Below, in pieces: positions 1 to 7,485 of a DNA stretch of 11,573 nt. The DNA lies in the NCBI GenBank assembly GCA_029777755.1, contig JAKORQ010000471.1:1-11573 (forward strand), read 5' to 3'. Origin of the DNA: Planctomycetota bacterium (GTDB taxonomy: Bacteria; Planctomycetota; Phycisphaerae; Tepidisphaerales; Tepidisphaeraceae). The notes under the pieces were generated by a model. It did no database searches. It saw nothing but the letters and a program-made list of their open reading frames with translations, and was not told the origin of the DNA. The position numbers and the translations under genes were made by a program. Within the stretch, counting starts at the first letter, position 1, and the number at the start of each line of letters is the position of its first letter.

Positions 1-1
1 C

Positions 2-1015
2 ATCATCCACCGTGACGGACGGGTGATCGGCAGGGGCCATCATCGTAGGTTCGGCGGCCCGCATGCTGAGCCAAACGCACTGTCCGACTGTCGCGAGGAT
101 CCCCGCGGAGCATCCGCTGTCGTCACGCTGGAGCCCTGCTGCCATACCAACAAGAAGACTCCCCCCTGCGTTCCTGCGCTGGTTAACGCCGGGATACGCC
201 GGGTTGTCGTCGGGCAGGTCGACCCAAACCCTTCGGTCTGCGGCAAAGGCATCGCGCAGTTGCGCGAGGCAGGCGTTGAGATCATCACCGGCGTACTCGA
301 CAAGCGATGTGCCCAGCTAAACGCCGCCTTTTACGCGCTAACCCGACTTGCCCGCCCGTATGTTACGCTCAAATGGGCGCAGTCGGCTGACGGCCTGATG
401 GGCGGGTCGGGCAATGCCCCGCGGCGGATCAGCGGCCCGGCAAGCTCGCGCCTGGTTCATATGCTGCGCACCAGATGTGATGCCATCCTCGTCTCATCCG
501 ACACTGTTATCGCCGATGATCCATCACTGACCGTCCGGGATGTTCCGGTAAAGCGCACGCCGATCCGCATTGTCCTTGATACTCACCTGCGCACGCCGGC
601 CGATGCGAAGATGGTAAATGGCCAGCCGGAGACACATATCTTCACGTGCAGGAGCGGCATTGATCGGGTTGGCGAAGCGCAGGTTCACTGCGTTGGCGAG
701 AGATCAGGCCACGTGGATTTCTCGGCCGTCCTGCAATGGCTGGGAGAGCGCAAGTGTACGCACCTGTTGGTCGAGCCGGGCCCGCTCCTGGCGGCCGCCC
801 TGCTTGATTCCGGGTACGTGGACCGCGTCTGGGTGATCCGTTCGCCAGGGAAGCTCGACGAAAACGACGCCCCCGTGGCCCCGGAGGTTAACTGGCCGGC
901 CGTTGCCTCTCGGCAAGTCGGCGAGGATACCGTTACCGAGTACCTCAACCCGTACGGCCCCTGCTTCTTCGCGCCCGAGCCATCGCCGGAGTTCATGCTC
1001 GATTGCGGGCAGTGA
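2..1015 (+). CDS. ribD: Bifunctional riboflavin biosynthesis protein RibD (5'-truncated by the window)
   Basis: RibD catalyses two early riboflavin steps: deamination of the pyrimidine formed from GTP, then NADPH-dependent reduction of its ribosyl side chain. The frame is open from base 2, so the start lies upstream; 337 residues are visible and the family is usually about 360-380, so roughly 30-40 are missing. The deaminase zinc site is seen as HAE (residues 21-23 of the visible part) and PC...PPC (Cys46 and Cys56). The Cys-Cys spacing is 10 rather than the more common 9, with NKK where most relatives have two residues; Cys47 could restore the usual spacing. The reductase domain starts near 'PYVTLKWAQSADG' and includes 'RCDAILVSSDTVIADDP'. 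Its late glycine motif reads VEPGP, where EGGP is usual. The gene ends 35 bp from the convergent ResB-CcsA gene. No other riboflavin gene is visible. Confidence 0.93.
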   Translation: MIHRDGRVIGRGHHRRFGGPHAEPNALSDCREDPRGASAVVTLEPCCHTNKKTPPCVPALVNAGIRRVVVGQVDPNPSVCGKGIAQLREAGVEIITGVLDKRCAQLNAAFYALTRLARPYVTLKWAQSADGLMGGSGNAPRRISGPASSRLVHMLRTRCDAILVSSDTVIADDPSLTVRDVPVKRTPIRIVLDTHLRTPADAKMVNGQPETHIFTCRSGIDRVGEAQVHCVGERSGHVDFSAVLQWLGERKCTHLLVEPGPLLAAALLDSGYVDRVWVIRSPGKLDENDAPVAPEVNWPAVASRQVGEDTVTEYLNPYGPCFFAPEPSPEFMLDCGQ

Positions 1016-1025
1016 CCTCAGGCGC

Positions 1026-1042
1026 CGACCGTTTGCCGGTCG
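1026..1042. terminator. Possible hairpin between convergent ribD and ccs genes
   Basis: A perfect 6-bp stem (CGACCG at 1026-1031, CGGTCG at 1037-1042) with a 5-nt loop lies in the 35-bp gap between two converging genes, where a shared terminator would sit. There is no T tract on either side, so it is not a classic intrinsic terminator. The right arm can instead pair as a 7-bp stem with CGACCGG at 1064-1070, inside the end of the ccs gene. Short GC-rich stems are common in DNA of this composition. Confidence 0.3.
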
Positions 1043-1050
1043 CCAGTGCG

Positions 1051-3948
1051 CTACGCCGCCGGCCGACCGGCAGTGTCCTTGGGAAGCATCATCCCAAGCC
1101 CCATGATCAGGAGTTGGCTGAAGACGAAGATCAGCAGCCACATCAGCGCGGAATCCATGAAGCCGTAGCTGTGCAGACCGACGCCGAGCATGTTGGTACC
1201 GAACCAGCTCCACGCCGTCACCACGTTTGCAAAGACGGCCAGCACGGCAAGCCCGCGCTCACGCAACCCGATGAAGCGGGCGTGCAGCATGATCGATAGC
1301 CACAGCACTATCAGCGCTGCTCCATTTTCCTTCGGATCCCAGCCCCAGAATCGTCCCCAGCTCTGGTCAGCCCAGATGCCGCCCAGCAGTGTGCCGATGA
1401 AGCTGAATACCAGGGCAAATACCGTGATGCCGTAGATCATTCGCGAAAGCGATGCCTTGCGCTCGGCATTGAGCCAGCGTTCGGCAGTCCAGGCAGCGAC
1501 GATAAATGCGATTCCCATCGCCCCTGCGAGGAACGCCGCCGAATATCCAAAGGTTATCGCCAGCACGTGCGTAGTCAGCCAGAAGTTGCTGTCCAGCACC
1601 GCCTGCATGCTCGGCATGGTGTCGCCGCCCTGCGCCAGGTTGTGCGCCACGATCAACGAACCGACGCCAACGAGGCTGGCCATGCTGATCGCGATCCCGT
1701 TGCGATAGCTGCGCTCAACCAGCAGCGACAACAGCACCGCACCCCAGCCAATAAAGACGGCCGACGAATAAAGATTCGTCACCGGCGGGCGTCCCTGGAT
1801 GTAGATGCGCATGCCCATGGCAGTGGTATGAAGGATGAGTCCCACGACACCGAGCGCCATGGCGCAGCGCCACAACATGCTGTTGCCCGTCAGCACGCCT
1901 ACGCATGCCAGCAGGAACACCAGCACATACAGGACCATTGCCCAGAGGAACGGTTCGTAGCGGTTATAGAGGACCTCCAGGCGCACCTTGGCCATGTCGC
2001 CCGGCCGCTGCTGGCGGATCTGCGATAGCCAACTGGCCGCCGCGTCAGAGGGCGTCTGCATCCCGTGTTCGCGAATGTCGGTAAGCGCCGTGGCGATGGT
2101 CATCGCCATATCAGAGGGCATGGTGCCGGTTGCATGGGCATGCTGAAGCGCCGGCCCAAGCGGGTGCCATTGCGTCTGCACGTTGTCCGGCGGAAGCAGG
2201 TACAGGTTGGCCCAGTCAGCCACTCGTGAGAACAGTGTCAGCTTATTCCACAGCGCTATCAGGTTTCGCTGCACCACATCGCGGCGATTCGACGGCACCG
2301 CGCCAGCCGCCTGCACCTGCATGGTGATCGCGTCAAGGTGTGGCTGAATCTCGTCCGGCGTGAACCGTTTCCTGTCGGTGTCCAGCTTAAGCCCCGCGAG
2401 GATCTCCGGGTTGTCGATGCGGAAGGTGGGATATCCCATCGCCACCTCCGGGCGACAGATCAGATCCCACAGCCACTCAACCGCCTCGATCTTTCGGCCA
2501 TCGGGCGTCTCGGTGCTCGCCTTGCCGTTCAGGGCACGCAGACTGTTGCGCGCCACCGAGTCGATCGGCTGCAGCCGCCCATCAAAGTAGACGGGCACCT
2601 GGGCAAGATCCGTATCGCTGACGCGCGAGCGAACGCCCACCAGCACCAGGAGAACCACACTCAGGCCGGCCAGCGTAAGGGGCAGCGTCCATGAGCCACG
2701 GGCGCCGCTGGTGGCCACCGGCAGTGCGGCGGCCGAGGTCTCGCGGCGCTTCTTGAGCACCCGCTGAAGCGACAATCCTGACTGCAACACAAGCCCCAGC
2801 GAGCCGATGGCGCAGGCAATGTACGGCACATACATGGCCGGGTTCCGCACCACCTGCAGAATCGACACGCTGTCCCCATCGAAGCTGGCCTGATAGAACG
2901 TCTCGCCGCGATGCCGCAGCGGATGGTTCATCTTGATCAGCTCCTCACGATCTATCCCCATCTCCGGGTCGACAAGGCGCACGCGGCTGGAGAAGTTGCG
3001 CGGGATCTCCGTGCCCGGGTAGCGATCATGGCGAAACTCCAGCAATGTGATCTGGTACGGCTTGAGGTAGCGCTGATTGCGCAGCTCCAGCCACAGTTCC
3101 CGGCCATCGGCCAACGTGATCTGCTGCGGCCCGGCAACGGCGGGATGCAGGCTCAGGAGATACGTCCCCAGTGATTTGCCATTTTCCAGCACCGTCACAT
3201 ACGCGGAGGGGATATCAACGGCGTTCTGCACGCCGGACGCCGGCGGCATCGGCTGAAGCGTCAGGCCCACGCCTCGCCCGGCCGACGCCTTTGGCTCTGG
3301 CATGCCAGCGGTTCGTTGCATCGGGCCAAGGATCGTCGAGTTGATCGCCAGCTCATCGATGCGCAGGCTCACCGGGGATTCAGGAGCGTTCAGCACCGCG
3401 CCGGGATGGATCGTCTCGTGGCGAAAACTCACCACGTAATCATGGTCGGCCGGTGATCGATCGATCACGGCAAGCTCATATCGCCTCGGATCCTCGGTGA
3501 AGTTACGCGTCTGTCCTTCCTGCAGGATCAGGCGGCTGTCCACCTGCGTGAAACTCGTCCAAACCTCGCCGATCAGCAGCAGGACGATACCGAGGTGGAT
3601 CAGGTGAATGCCGATCTTCTTCCAGGTGAACTGGTAGCGTGTGAACCAGTTCGCCAGCAGATTCACCAGCATCACCAGCCCGACGGTATATCCGCCGGGC
3701 ATCAGAATGCCGCCGGGGATGAGCATCTCACCATCTGGCGTGCGAGGCAAAATCACGCCAAGTGGGACCCTGGCAATCCACGTATGGAAGTACTGCTTCT
3801 GCACCTGGTAGATGCCGTTGTCGATCTGGGCCCAGGTGCCGACATAGATCAGCACCATCGCAAGCGCCAGCAGCACCACGGAAAGCTTCAGGGAAGCGAG
3901 AATACGCAGAAGGCCACGAACCATCGAGACGATATCCTTTTGTTCCAC
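1051..3948 (-). CDS. ResB-CcsA fusion, system II cytochrome c maturation protein
   Basis: Membrane haem exporter and apocytochrome c haem lyase: it moves haem to the outer face of the cytoplasmic membrane and aids attachment to CXXCH cytochromes. The N-terminal ResB-like part (about residues 10-400) begins with a hydrophobic segment and 'GTWAQIDNGIYQVQ', has a second segment with 'GIHLIHLGIVLLLIG' (His115, His118), a large outer domain, and another membrane segment near 370-392. A membrane segment near 420-440 leads into a soluble stretch with 'VYFDGRLQPIDS' (453-464). The CcsA part (about 665-955) is polytopic and carries the haem-binding tryptophan-rich motif 'WGRFWGWDPKENG' (864-876), with His707, His794, His889 and His926 as candidate haem-ligand or flanking histidines. 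At 965 residues it resembles the fused CcsBA form rather than separate ResB and ResC. The listed start is GTG with a weak upstream signal; ATG at 3924 (residue 9) is preceded by AAGGA at suitable spacing and is a real alternative. It lies 14 nt after the lipoprotein gene, so the two are probably one operon. Confidence 0.93.
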   Translation of the reverse strand: MEQKDIVSMVRGLLRILASLKLSVVLLALAMVLIYVGTWAQIDNGIYQVQKQYFHTWIARVPLGVILPRTPDGEMLIPGGILMPGGYTVGLVMLVNLLANWFTRYQFTWKKIGIHLIHLGIVLLLIGEVWTSFTQVDSRLILQEGQTRNFTEDPRRYELAVIDRSPADHDYVVSFRHETIHPGAVLNAPESPVSLRIDELAINSTILGPMQRTAGMPEPKASAGRGVGLTLQPMPPASGVQNAVDIPSAYVTVLENGKSLGTYLLSLHPAVAGPQQITLADGRELWLELRNQRYLKPYQITLLEFRHDRYPGTEIPRNFSSRVRLVDPEMGIDREELIKMNHPLRHRGETFYQASFDGDSVSILQVVRNPAMYVPYIACAIGSLGLVLQSGLSLQRVLKKRRETSAAALPVATSGARGSWTLPLTLAGLSVVLLVLVGVRSRVSDTDLAQVPVYFDGRLQPIDSVARNSLRALNGKASTETPDGRKIEAVEWLWDLICRPEVAMGYPTFRIDNPEILAGLKLDTDRKRFTPDEIQPHLDAITMQVQAAGAVPSNRRDVVQRNLIALWNKLTLFSRVADWANLYLLPPDNVQTQWHPLGPALQHAHATGTMPSDMAMTIATALTDIREHGMQTPSDAAASWLSQIRQQRPGDMAKVRLEVLYNRYEPFLWAMVLYVLVFLLACVGVLTGNSMLWRCAMALGVVGLILHTTAMGMRIYIQGRPPVTNLYSSAVFIGWGAVLLSLLVERSYRNGIAISMASLVGVGSLIVAHNLAQGGDTMPSMQAVLDSNFWLTTHVLAITFGYSAAFLAGAMGIAFIVAAWTAERWLNAERKASLSRMIYGITVFALVFSFIGTLLGGIWADQSWGRFWGWDPKENGAALIVLWLSIMLHARFIGLRERGLAVLAVFANVVTAWSWFGTNMLGVGLHSYGFMDSALMWLLIFVFSQLLIMGLGMMLPKDTAGRPAA

Positions 3949-3962
3949 GGTGAGTTATCCGC

Positions 3963-4529
3963 TCAATCCTGCTGCTGTTTCAGCGAAGTGAGCAATTGCT
4001 CAAGCTTAGCTTCGTTTTCCAGGACAGTCGCCTTTTCGCCAGTGAAGCGGAAGAACCAGGTCTGCTCACCAAGTTCCACCAGCGCGATGATACTGGCCTT
4101 GTCATCACCCTCGAACCGGTACACTTTCGCCTTGCCGACAGGTGTGTCGACGAGTTTCGGCTCTACAGACGCGGGATCCTCCAGTGGCGGCAACCCAATC
4201 TGCCCGCGCCAGCGGTTGATGTTGTCACCAAGGTTACCGAAATTGCTTGCCAGGCGGGTGACGATCACTTCCGCGGCCCTATCGGCCTGCCCCACGATGA
4301 TCGTCGCCTCGCGCATGGGCCGAGGGGTGGGATCTAGCTGCCAACCATCGGGGATGTCATACTGCAAGGCATGGACATGGGCATGGGCTTCCGCGAAACC
4401 TGCCCCGTGGGCGATGGCCGGCGATTCCTTGGTTTGCTTTGTAACTGTGTAATCCGGCTCGCGATCGCACGCCACCAGCAACAGCGACGCAGATAGAGCC
4501 AGCAACGCTGCCGAGAACTTTCGCTTCAT
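3963..4529 (-). CDS. Small lipoprotein of unknown function, paired with the cytochrome c maturation gene
   Basis: A 188-residue predicted lipoprotein. It has a short basic N-terminus, a hydrophobic stretch and a lipobox LVAC with the lipidated Cys at residue 21, followed by Asp22. The mature part contains 'YDIPDGWQ' (57-64) and a central 'NINRWRGQIGLPPL' (103-116), then beta-rich segments ending in a Lys/Gln-rich tail. From memory, this NxNRWRxQxGL pattern recurs in uncharacterised planctomycete and verrucomicrobial proteins, sometimes near ResB/CcsA genes; I could not verify this. The 14-nt spacing to the downstream fusion gene argues for co-transcription, so a role in haem handling, apocytochrome handling or envelope redox is plausible but inferred. 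No CXXC or CXXCH motif is present, so it is not a thioredoxin-like CcsX or a cytochrome itself. No Shine-Dalgarno is seen before the ATG (see 4536-4541). Confidence 0.85.
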   Translation of the reverse strand: MKRKFSAALLALSASLLLVACDREPDYTVTKQTKESPAIAHGAGFAEAHAHVHALQYDIPDGWQLDPTPRPMREATIIVGQADRAAEVIVTRLASNFGNLGDNINRWRGQIGLPPLEDPASVEPKLVDTPVGKAKVYRFEGDDKASIIALVELGEQTWFFRFTGEKATVLENEAKLEQLLTSLKQQQD

Positions 4530-4720
4530 GAAACAAGCTTAGCCGTCATGGATCGGAATTTACACCTGCGCATCCGCTTTAGAACTGCACTTCTGCAACT
4601 GGAGCGTGCTATCTTCACGCAGTCGACTTCACGTCTTCTGGTTTCCCCGGCCTGATCGTATATGTTCGCCGAGGATCGCCTTTACCTGCCGCGGGTGGGG
4701 ACCGTGTACGCATGCGCTGT
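4530..4720. other. Intergenic region between two minus-strand genes
   Basis: This 191-bp non-coding gap lies downstream of the histidine kinase gene and upstream of the lipoprotein/ccs pair, so it should hold the end of one transcript and the promoter of the other. I see the -10-like box at 4536-4541 and a perfect 8-bp palindrome CGCATGCG at 4709-4716, just past the kinase stop codon. I see no T-tailed terminator, no RNA gene and no convincing small open frame. Confidence 0.5.
4536..4541 (-). promoter_or_regulatory. Possible -10 box for a leaderless lipoprotein/ccs transcript
   Basis: On the minus strand TAAGCT (pattern TA-N3-T) ends 6 nt before the ATG at 4529. Transcription from it would start at or next to the ATG, fitting the lack of a Shine-Dalgarno sequence. 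No good -35 hexamer is present. A six-base match of this kind is weak on its own. Confidence 0.25.
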
Positions 4721-7339
4721 TTACCGCGCAACACTGCGTGCAACGGCGGCCGTCAGTTGATCAATGTCCACCGGCTTGGTGACATGCTCAATAAAGCCAG
4801 CCTCGCTGCTTTGCTCAATATCCTTCTGCTGCCCGTAGCCGCTGATGGCGATGCCGCGGATCGTACGGTCGCGCTGTCGCAGGCGTCGCATCAGTTCAAG
4901 GCCGCTGCCATCGGGCAACCCCAGATCGCTGACCAGCAGGTCAAACTTGCTCTTCTCGGCCGTTGCCAGCGCTGTCTCCATGTCAAATGCGACGTCCACC
5001 TCGTAACCCTCGCGCTTGAGCAGCCGGGAAAGGATGCGGGCGGTATCGGCATGATCCTCCACCAGGAGGATGTGCAGCTTGCGATCGGAGGGCGCGGCCT
5101 CCTGCGTGGGCTTAGCCGTCTGCTTCCGTCCTATCGGGACAGCCTGCAGGCGCGGCAGCGCCACGGTGAATGTCGCGCCCATGTTCCTGCCGCCGCTGCG
5201 TGCCCGGATCTCGCCTTCATGCTGCGTCACGATCGCCTTGCAGATCGCCAGCCCCAGCCCCAGGCCGCCAAACTGCCGCGTGACGGCCCGGTCCTGCTGC
5301 TCGAATGCCTCGAAGATTCTCGAGATCGCCCTGGGATCGATCCCCACGCCGGTGTCGCTGACCTCCGCGGAGATTTTTCCTGATGAGTCAGCGGCGCAGC
5401 GCACCGTGATGCTCCCGCCGGAGTTGGTGAACTTCATCGCGTTGTGTATCAGGTTCCAGAAGACCTGCTGCAGGCGCGCCTCGTCCGCCATCACCATCTG
5501 CGGCGTCTCCGGCAGGTCCAGCACCAGGTGCAGCCCCTTGGCGTTTATCTCCGGCACGCAAACCTCCACCGCCCGCCGCAGGACCGTCCCCACATCCACC
5601 GGGCGGAAATGCATTTCCAGCTTGCCGCGGCTGATCCGCGTCAGGTCGAGCAGGTCATCGATCAGCCGCTTTTCCAACTCGACATTGCGGCGGATCATCT
5701 GCATGTCCTGCCGGGCATCCTCCGGCAGCCGCGGATCCTCCTGGAGCATACCGGCGGCGGCGATCACGGGCGTAAGCGGCGTGCGAAGCTCGTGGCTCAA
5801 GACCGCCAGGAAATGGTCCTTGGCGCGGCTGGCCTCGGCCGCGGCTTTCTGGGCGATCTTCATCGGCGTGATGTCCTGCCAGCCGACCACGCCGCCGATG
5901 ATGTCGCCATACTCGTTCCTTATCGGAGCGGCATTGGCAAGAACGGTGGCGCTGGTTCCGTCGGGACGGCGCAGCTCCCACTCCTCACCGTGGACAACCT
6001 CGCCCCGGGCAATGGCCCGCGCCAACGGCAGTTGAGAACTCTCCGCCGGCTGGGAGCTTCCCGGGTGATAGGCAAGCAGCGTCTGCGAGATACCTCCATT
6101 GTTACCGGCTTTCATCCAATCCTTGGCGACCTGGCTGGCGAAGCGAATTCCCCCGCTGCTATCGGCGACGATCAGCCCCATGGGAACATGCTCGAGCATT
6201 GCCTGGAGGACTCGTCTGCCTTCCTCGGCCTCCAACGCCCGCTCGCGCGCCTCACGGGTGGCCTGGCGCAGCGATTCCTGGTCGCGGCGACGGTCGCCGA
6301 TGTCGTGGAAATAGACCGCCAAGCCATCGCGCGTCGGGTAGACACGCACCTCAAACCACGTCTGCATCGGCGGGTAGAACTCCTCAAACGACGTGGCAAG
6401 CCCCGTTTCCAGCGCCTTGCCGAACTCCTCCCGGAATCGACCCGCCCGCACCACCGGGAAGAACTCCCACAGGCTGCGTCCCTCAAGCTGGCGATCCGTC
6501 TCCAGTATCCGCTGGGCGGCCGAGTTGGCATCGACGATGTTGTAGGAGCGATCCAGCAGTACCAGGCCGTCGGTGATACTGTTAAGAATATCGAGCACCT
6601 TGTCGTGCGCCGCCTGAAGCGCCTGCTCGGCGGCCCTGCGGTCGGAGACATCTTGCGCCACGTTGATGGCATAGGGCTCGCCACCTGGCTCGGCCGGCTG
6701 GATCGAGCTGCTCAGCGAAACCCACACCGCATGCCCGTTCTTGTGGCGATACCCCTTGTCGCGGGAGTAGCTGGTTATCTCCCCGGAGAACATCCGACGA
6801 TACTGCCGCTGATCCTCGGCGATATCCTCAGGTAGCGTAATGGACCAGATGGTTCTGCCGATAAGTTCCTCGGCAGAGTAACCCACCAGGTTCTGGAAAG
6901 TCTGGTTGACCATGATGAAGCGGCCGGAAGGGTCGGTGTGGGTCATGCCGACGGCGGCGTTCTCAAATGTGCCGCGAAAACGCTGTTCGCTGGCCCGCTC
7001 GCGCAAGGCCCGGACATGGAGGCGGTCGATAATTCTCGCCAGCGATGCAACGACGGCCGCCACCGCCAGAAACAGCAGCACCAGTATCCGTTCCTGCGGA
7101 TTGATGATGACAAGCGAATAGCGAGGCTCAAAGAACAACAGGTCGGCGAGGATGGCGTTCAGGAGAGCGGCCGACACTGTCGGCCCGGCGCCTGCGAAGT
7201 AGCCAACGACCACCAGCGGCACGACCAGTACCAGCATGAGCGCGGATTGCTCCACATTCGGCTGGAGAACGATAGAAGCCCCCATGCCGGCGACGACTGC
7301 CAAAAGCGCCGTTCCATATCGATGCACTCCGGCTCCCAC
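4721..7339 (-). CDS. Membrane hybrid histidine kinase: DUF4118, three PAS, HisKA, HATPase, receiver
   Basis: An inner-membrane sensor kinase of 872 residues, numbered from GTG 7339. Residues 8-105 hold four hydrophobic segments with 'LLFFEPRYSL', like the DUF4118 membrane part of KdpD. PAS 1 (about 118-235, with 'ENAAVGMTHTDPSGRF'), PAS 2 (about 245-355) and PAS 3 (about 380-490, ending 'GWQDIT') follow. The HisKA H-box is SHELRTPL with phospho-accepting His516. The ATPase domain has Asn629 and Asn633 (N box), DTGVGID (Asp662) and GGLGLGL (691-697). The C-terminal receiver has Glu761/Asp762, phospho-acceptor Asp805 in 'LLVSDLGLP', and Lys855, so all key residues are present. No HPt domain, DNA-binding output or partner regulator is encoded nearby, so phosphate must flow elsewhere or the receiver tunes the kinase. 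The frame stays open to GTG 7381, but GTG 7339 follows a strong AAGGGGAGG at 7344-7352 and is preferred. The ligand is unknown. Confidence 0.93.
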   Translation of the reverse strand: MGAGVHRYGTALLAVVAGMGASIVLQPNVEQSALMLVLVVPLVVVGYFAGAGPTVSAALLNAILADLLFFEPRYSLVIINPQERILVLLFLAVAAVVASLARIIDRLHVRALRERASEQRFRGTFENAAVGMTHTDPSGRFIMVNQTFQNLVGYSAEELIGRTIWSITLPEDIAEDQRQYRRMFSGEITSYSRDKGYRHKNGHAVWVSLSSSIQPAEPGGEPYAINVAQDVSDRRAAEQALQAAHDKVLDILNSITDGLVLLDRSYNIVDANSAAQRILETDRQLEGRSLWEFFPVVRAGRFREEFGKALETGLATSFEEFYPPMQTWFEVRVYPTRDGLAVYFHDIGDRRRDQESLRQATREARERALEAEEGRRVLQAMLEHVPMGLIVADSSGGIRFASQVAKDWMKAGNNGGISQTLLAYHPGSSQPAESSQLPLARAIARGEVVHGEEWELRRPDGTSATVLANAAPIRNEYGDIIGGVVGWQDITPMKIAQKAAAEASRAKDHFLAVLSHELRTPLTPVIAAAGMLQEDPRLPEDARQDMQMIRRNVELEKRLIDDLLDLTRISRGKLEMHFRPVDVGTVLRRAVEVCVPEINAKGLHLVLDLPETPQMVMADEARLQQVFWNLIHNAMKFTNSGGSITVRCAADSSGKISAEVSDTGVGIDPRAISRIFEAFEQQDRAVTRQFGGLGLGLAICKAIVTQHEGEIRARSGGRNMGATFTVALPRLQAVPIGRKQTAKPTQEAAPSDRKLHILLVEDHADTARILSRLLKREGYEVDVAFDMETALATAEKSKFDLLVSDLGLPDGSGLELMRRLRQRDRTIRGIAISGYGQQKDIEQSSEAGFIEHVTKPVDIDQLTAAVARSVAR

Positions 7340-7343
7340 ATGA

Positions 7344-7352
7344 CCTCCCCTT
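7344..7352 (-). promoter_or_regulatory. Ribosome binding site deciding the kinase start
   Basis: Minus-strand AAGGGGAGG ends 4 nt before the GTG at 7339. It is the only strong Shine-Dalgarno sequence in this region and argues against the longer GTG start at 7381, which has none. The ATG at 7341 is in another frame and too close to the site. Confidence 0.6.
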
Positions 7353-7391
7353 AATCGAACTCTAGGAGCGCCGCACCCCACACCGTAGCAG

Positions 7392-7481
7392 GCGGGACAA
7401 TATTCTCCGTCATTATTCCATGCGCAATGCCCGATGGTCGCAGCTTTTGACGGTATGCAGGTGATCTCTAGAATGTCCCGC
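7392..7481. repeat. Inverted repeat flanking the divergent promoter region
   Basis: GCGGGACA (7392-7399) and its exact reverse complement TGTCCCGC (7474-7481) lie 74 bp apart. The similarity extends outward as GCGGGACA-ata-TTC against GAA-TGTCCCGC. Each arm sits just before one of the two divergent genes, and the right arm overlaps the end of the proposed -10 box at 7469-7474. The arms could be operator half-sites or shared initial-transcribed sequence, but an 8-bp pair in about 150 bp can arise by chance. Confidence 0.35.
7447..7474 (+). promoter_or_regulatory. Sigma-70-like promoter giving a nearly leaderless mRNA
   Basis: TTGACG (7447-7452) and TAGAAT (7469-7474) each match the consensus at 5 of 6 positions and are 16 bp apart. 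Transcription would start near 7480-7482, only about 4-6 nt before the ATG at 7486, which has no usable Shine-Dalgarno sequence. It would drive the whole plus-strand gene run. Confidence 0.6.
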
Positions 7482-7485
7482 GGGA

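Noticed and set aside
3595..4452. 285-codon plus-strand open frame crossing the ccs/lipoprotein junction
   Set aside because: It overlaps two genes with clear signatures (ResB start, lipobox) and has low-complexity Ser-rich sequence without a family match.
5444..6835. 463-codon plus-strand open frame opposite the histidine kinase
   Set aside because: Its translation is Arg/Gln/His-rich with no domain, while the opposite strand carries complete PAS, HisKA and ATPase motifs.
7340..7381. Longer GTG start of the histidine kinase
   Set aside because: No Shine-Dalgarno sequence precedes it, the extra 14 residues are Gly/Arg-rich, and the later GTG has a strong AAGGGGAGG just upstream.
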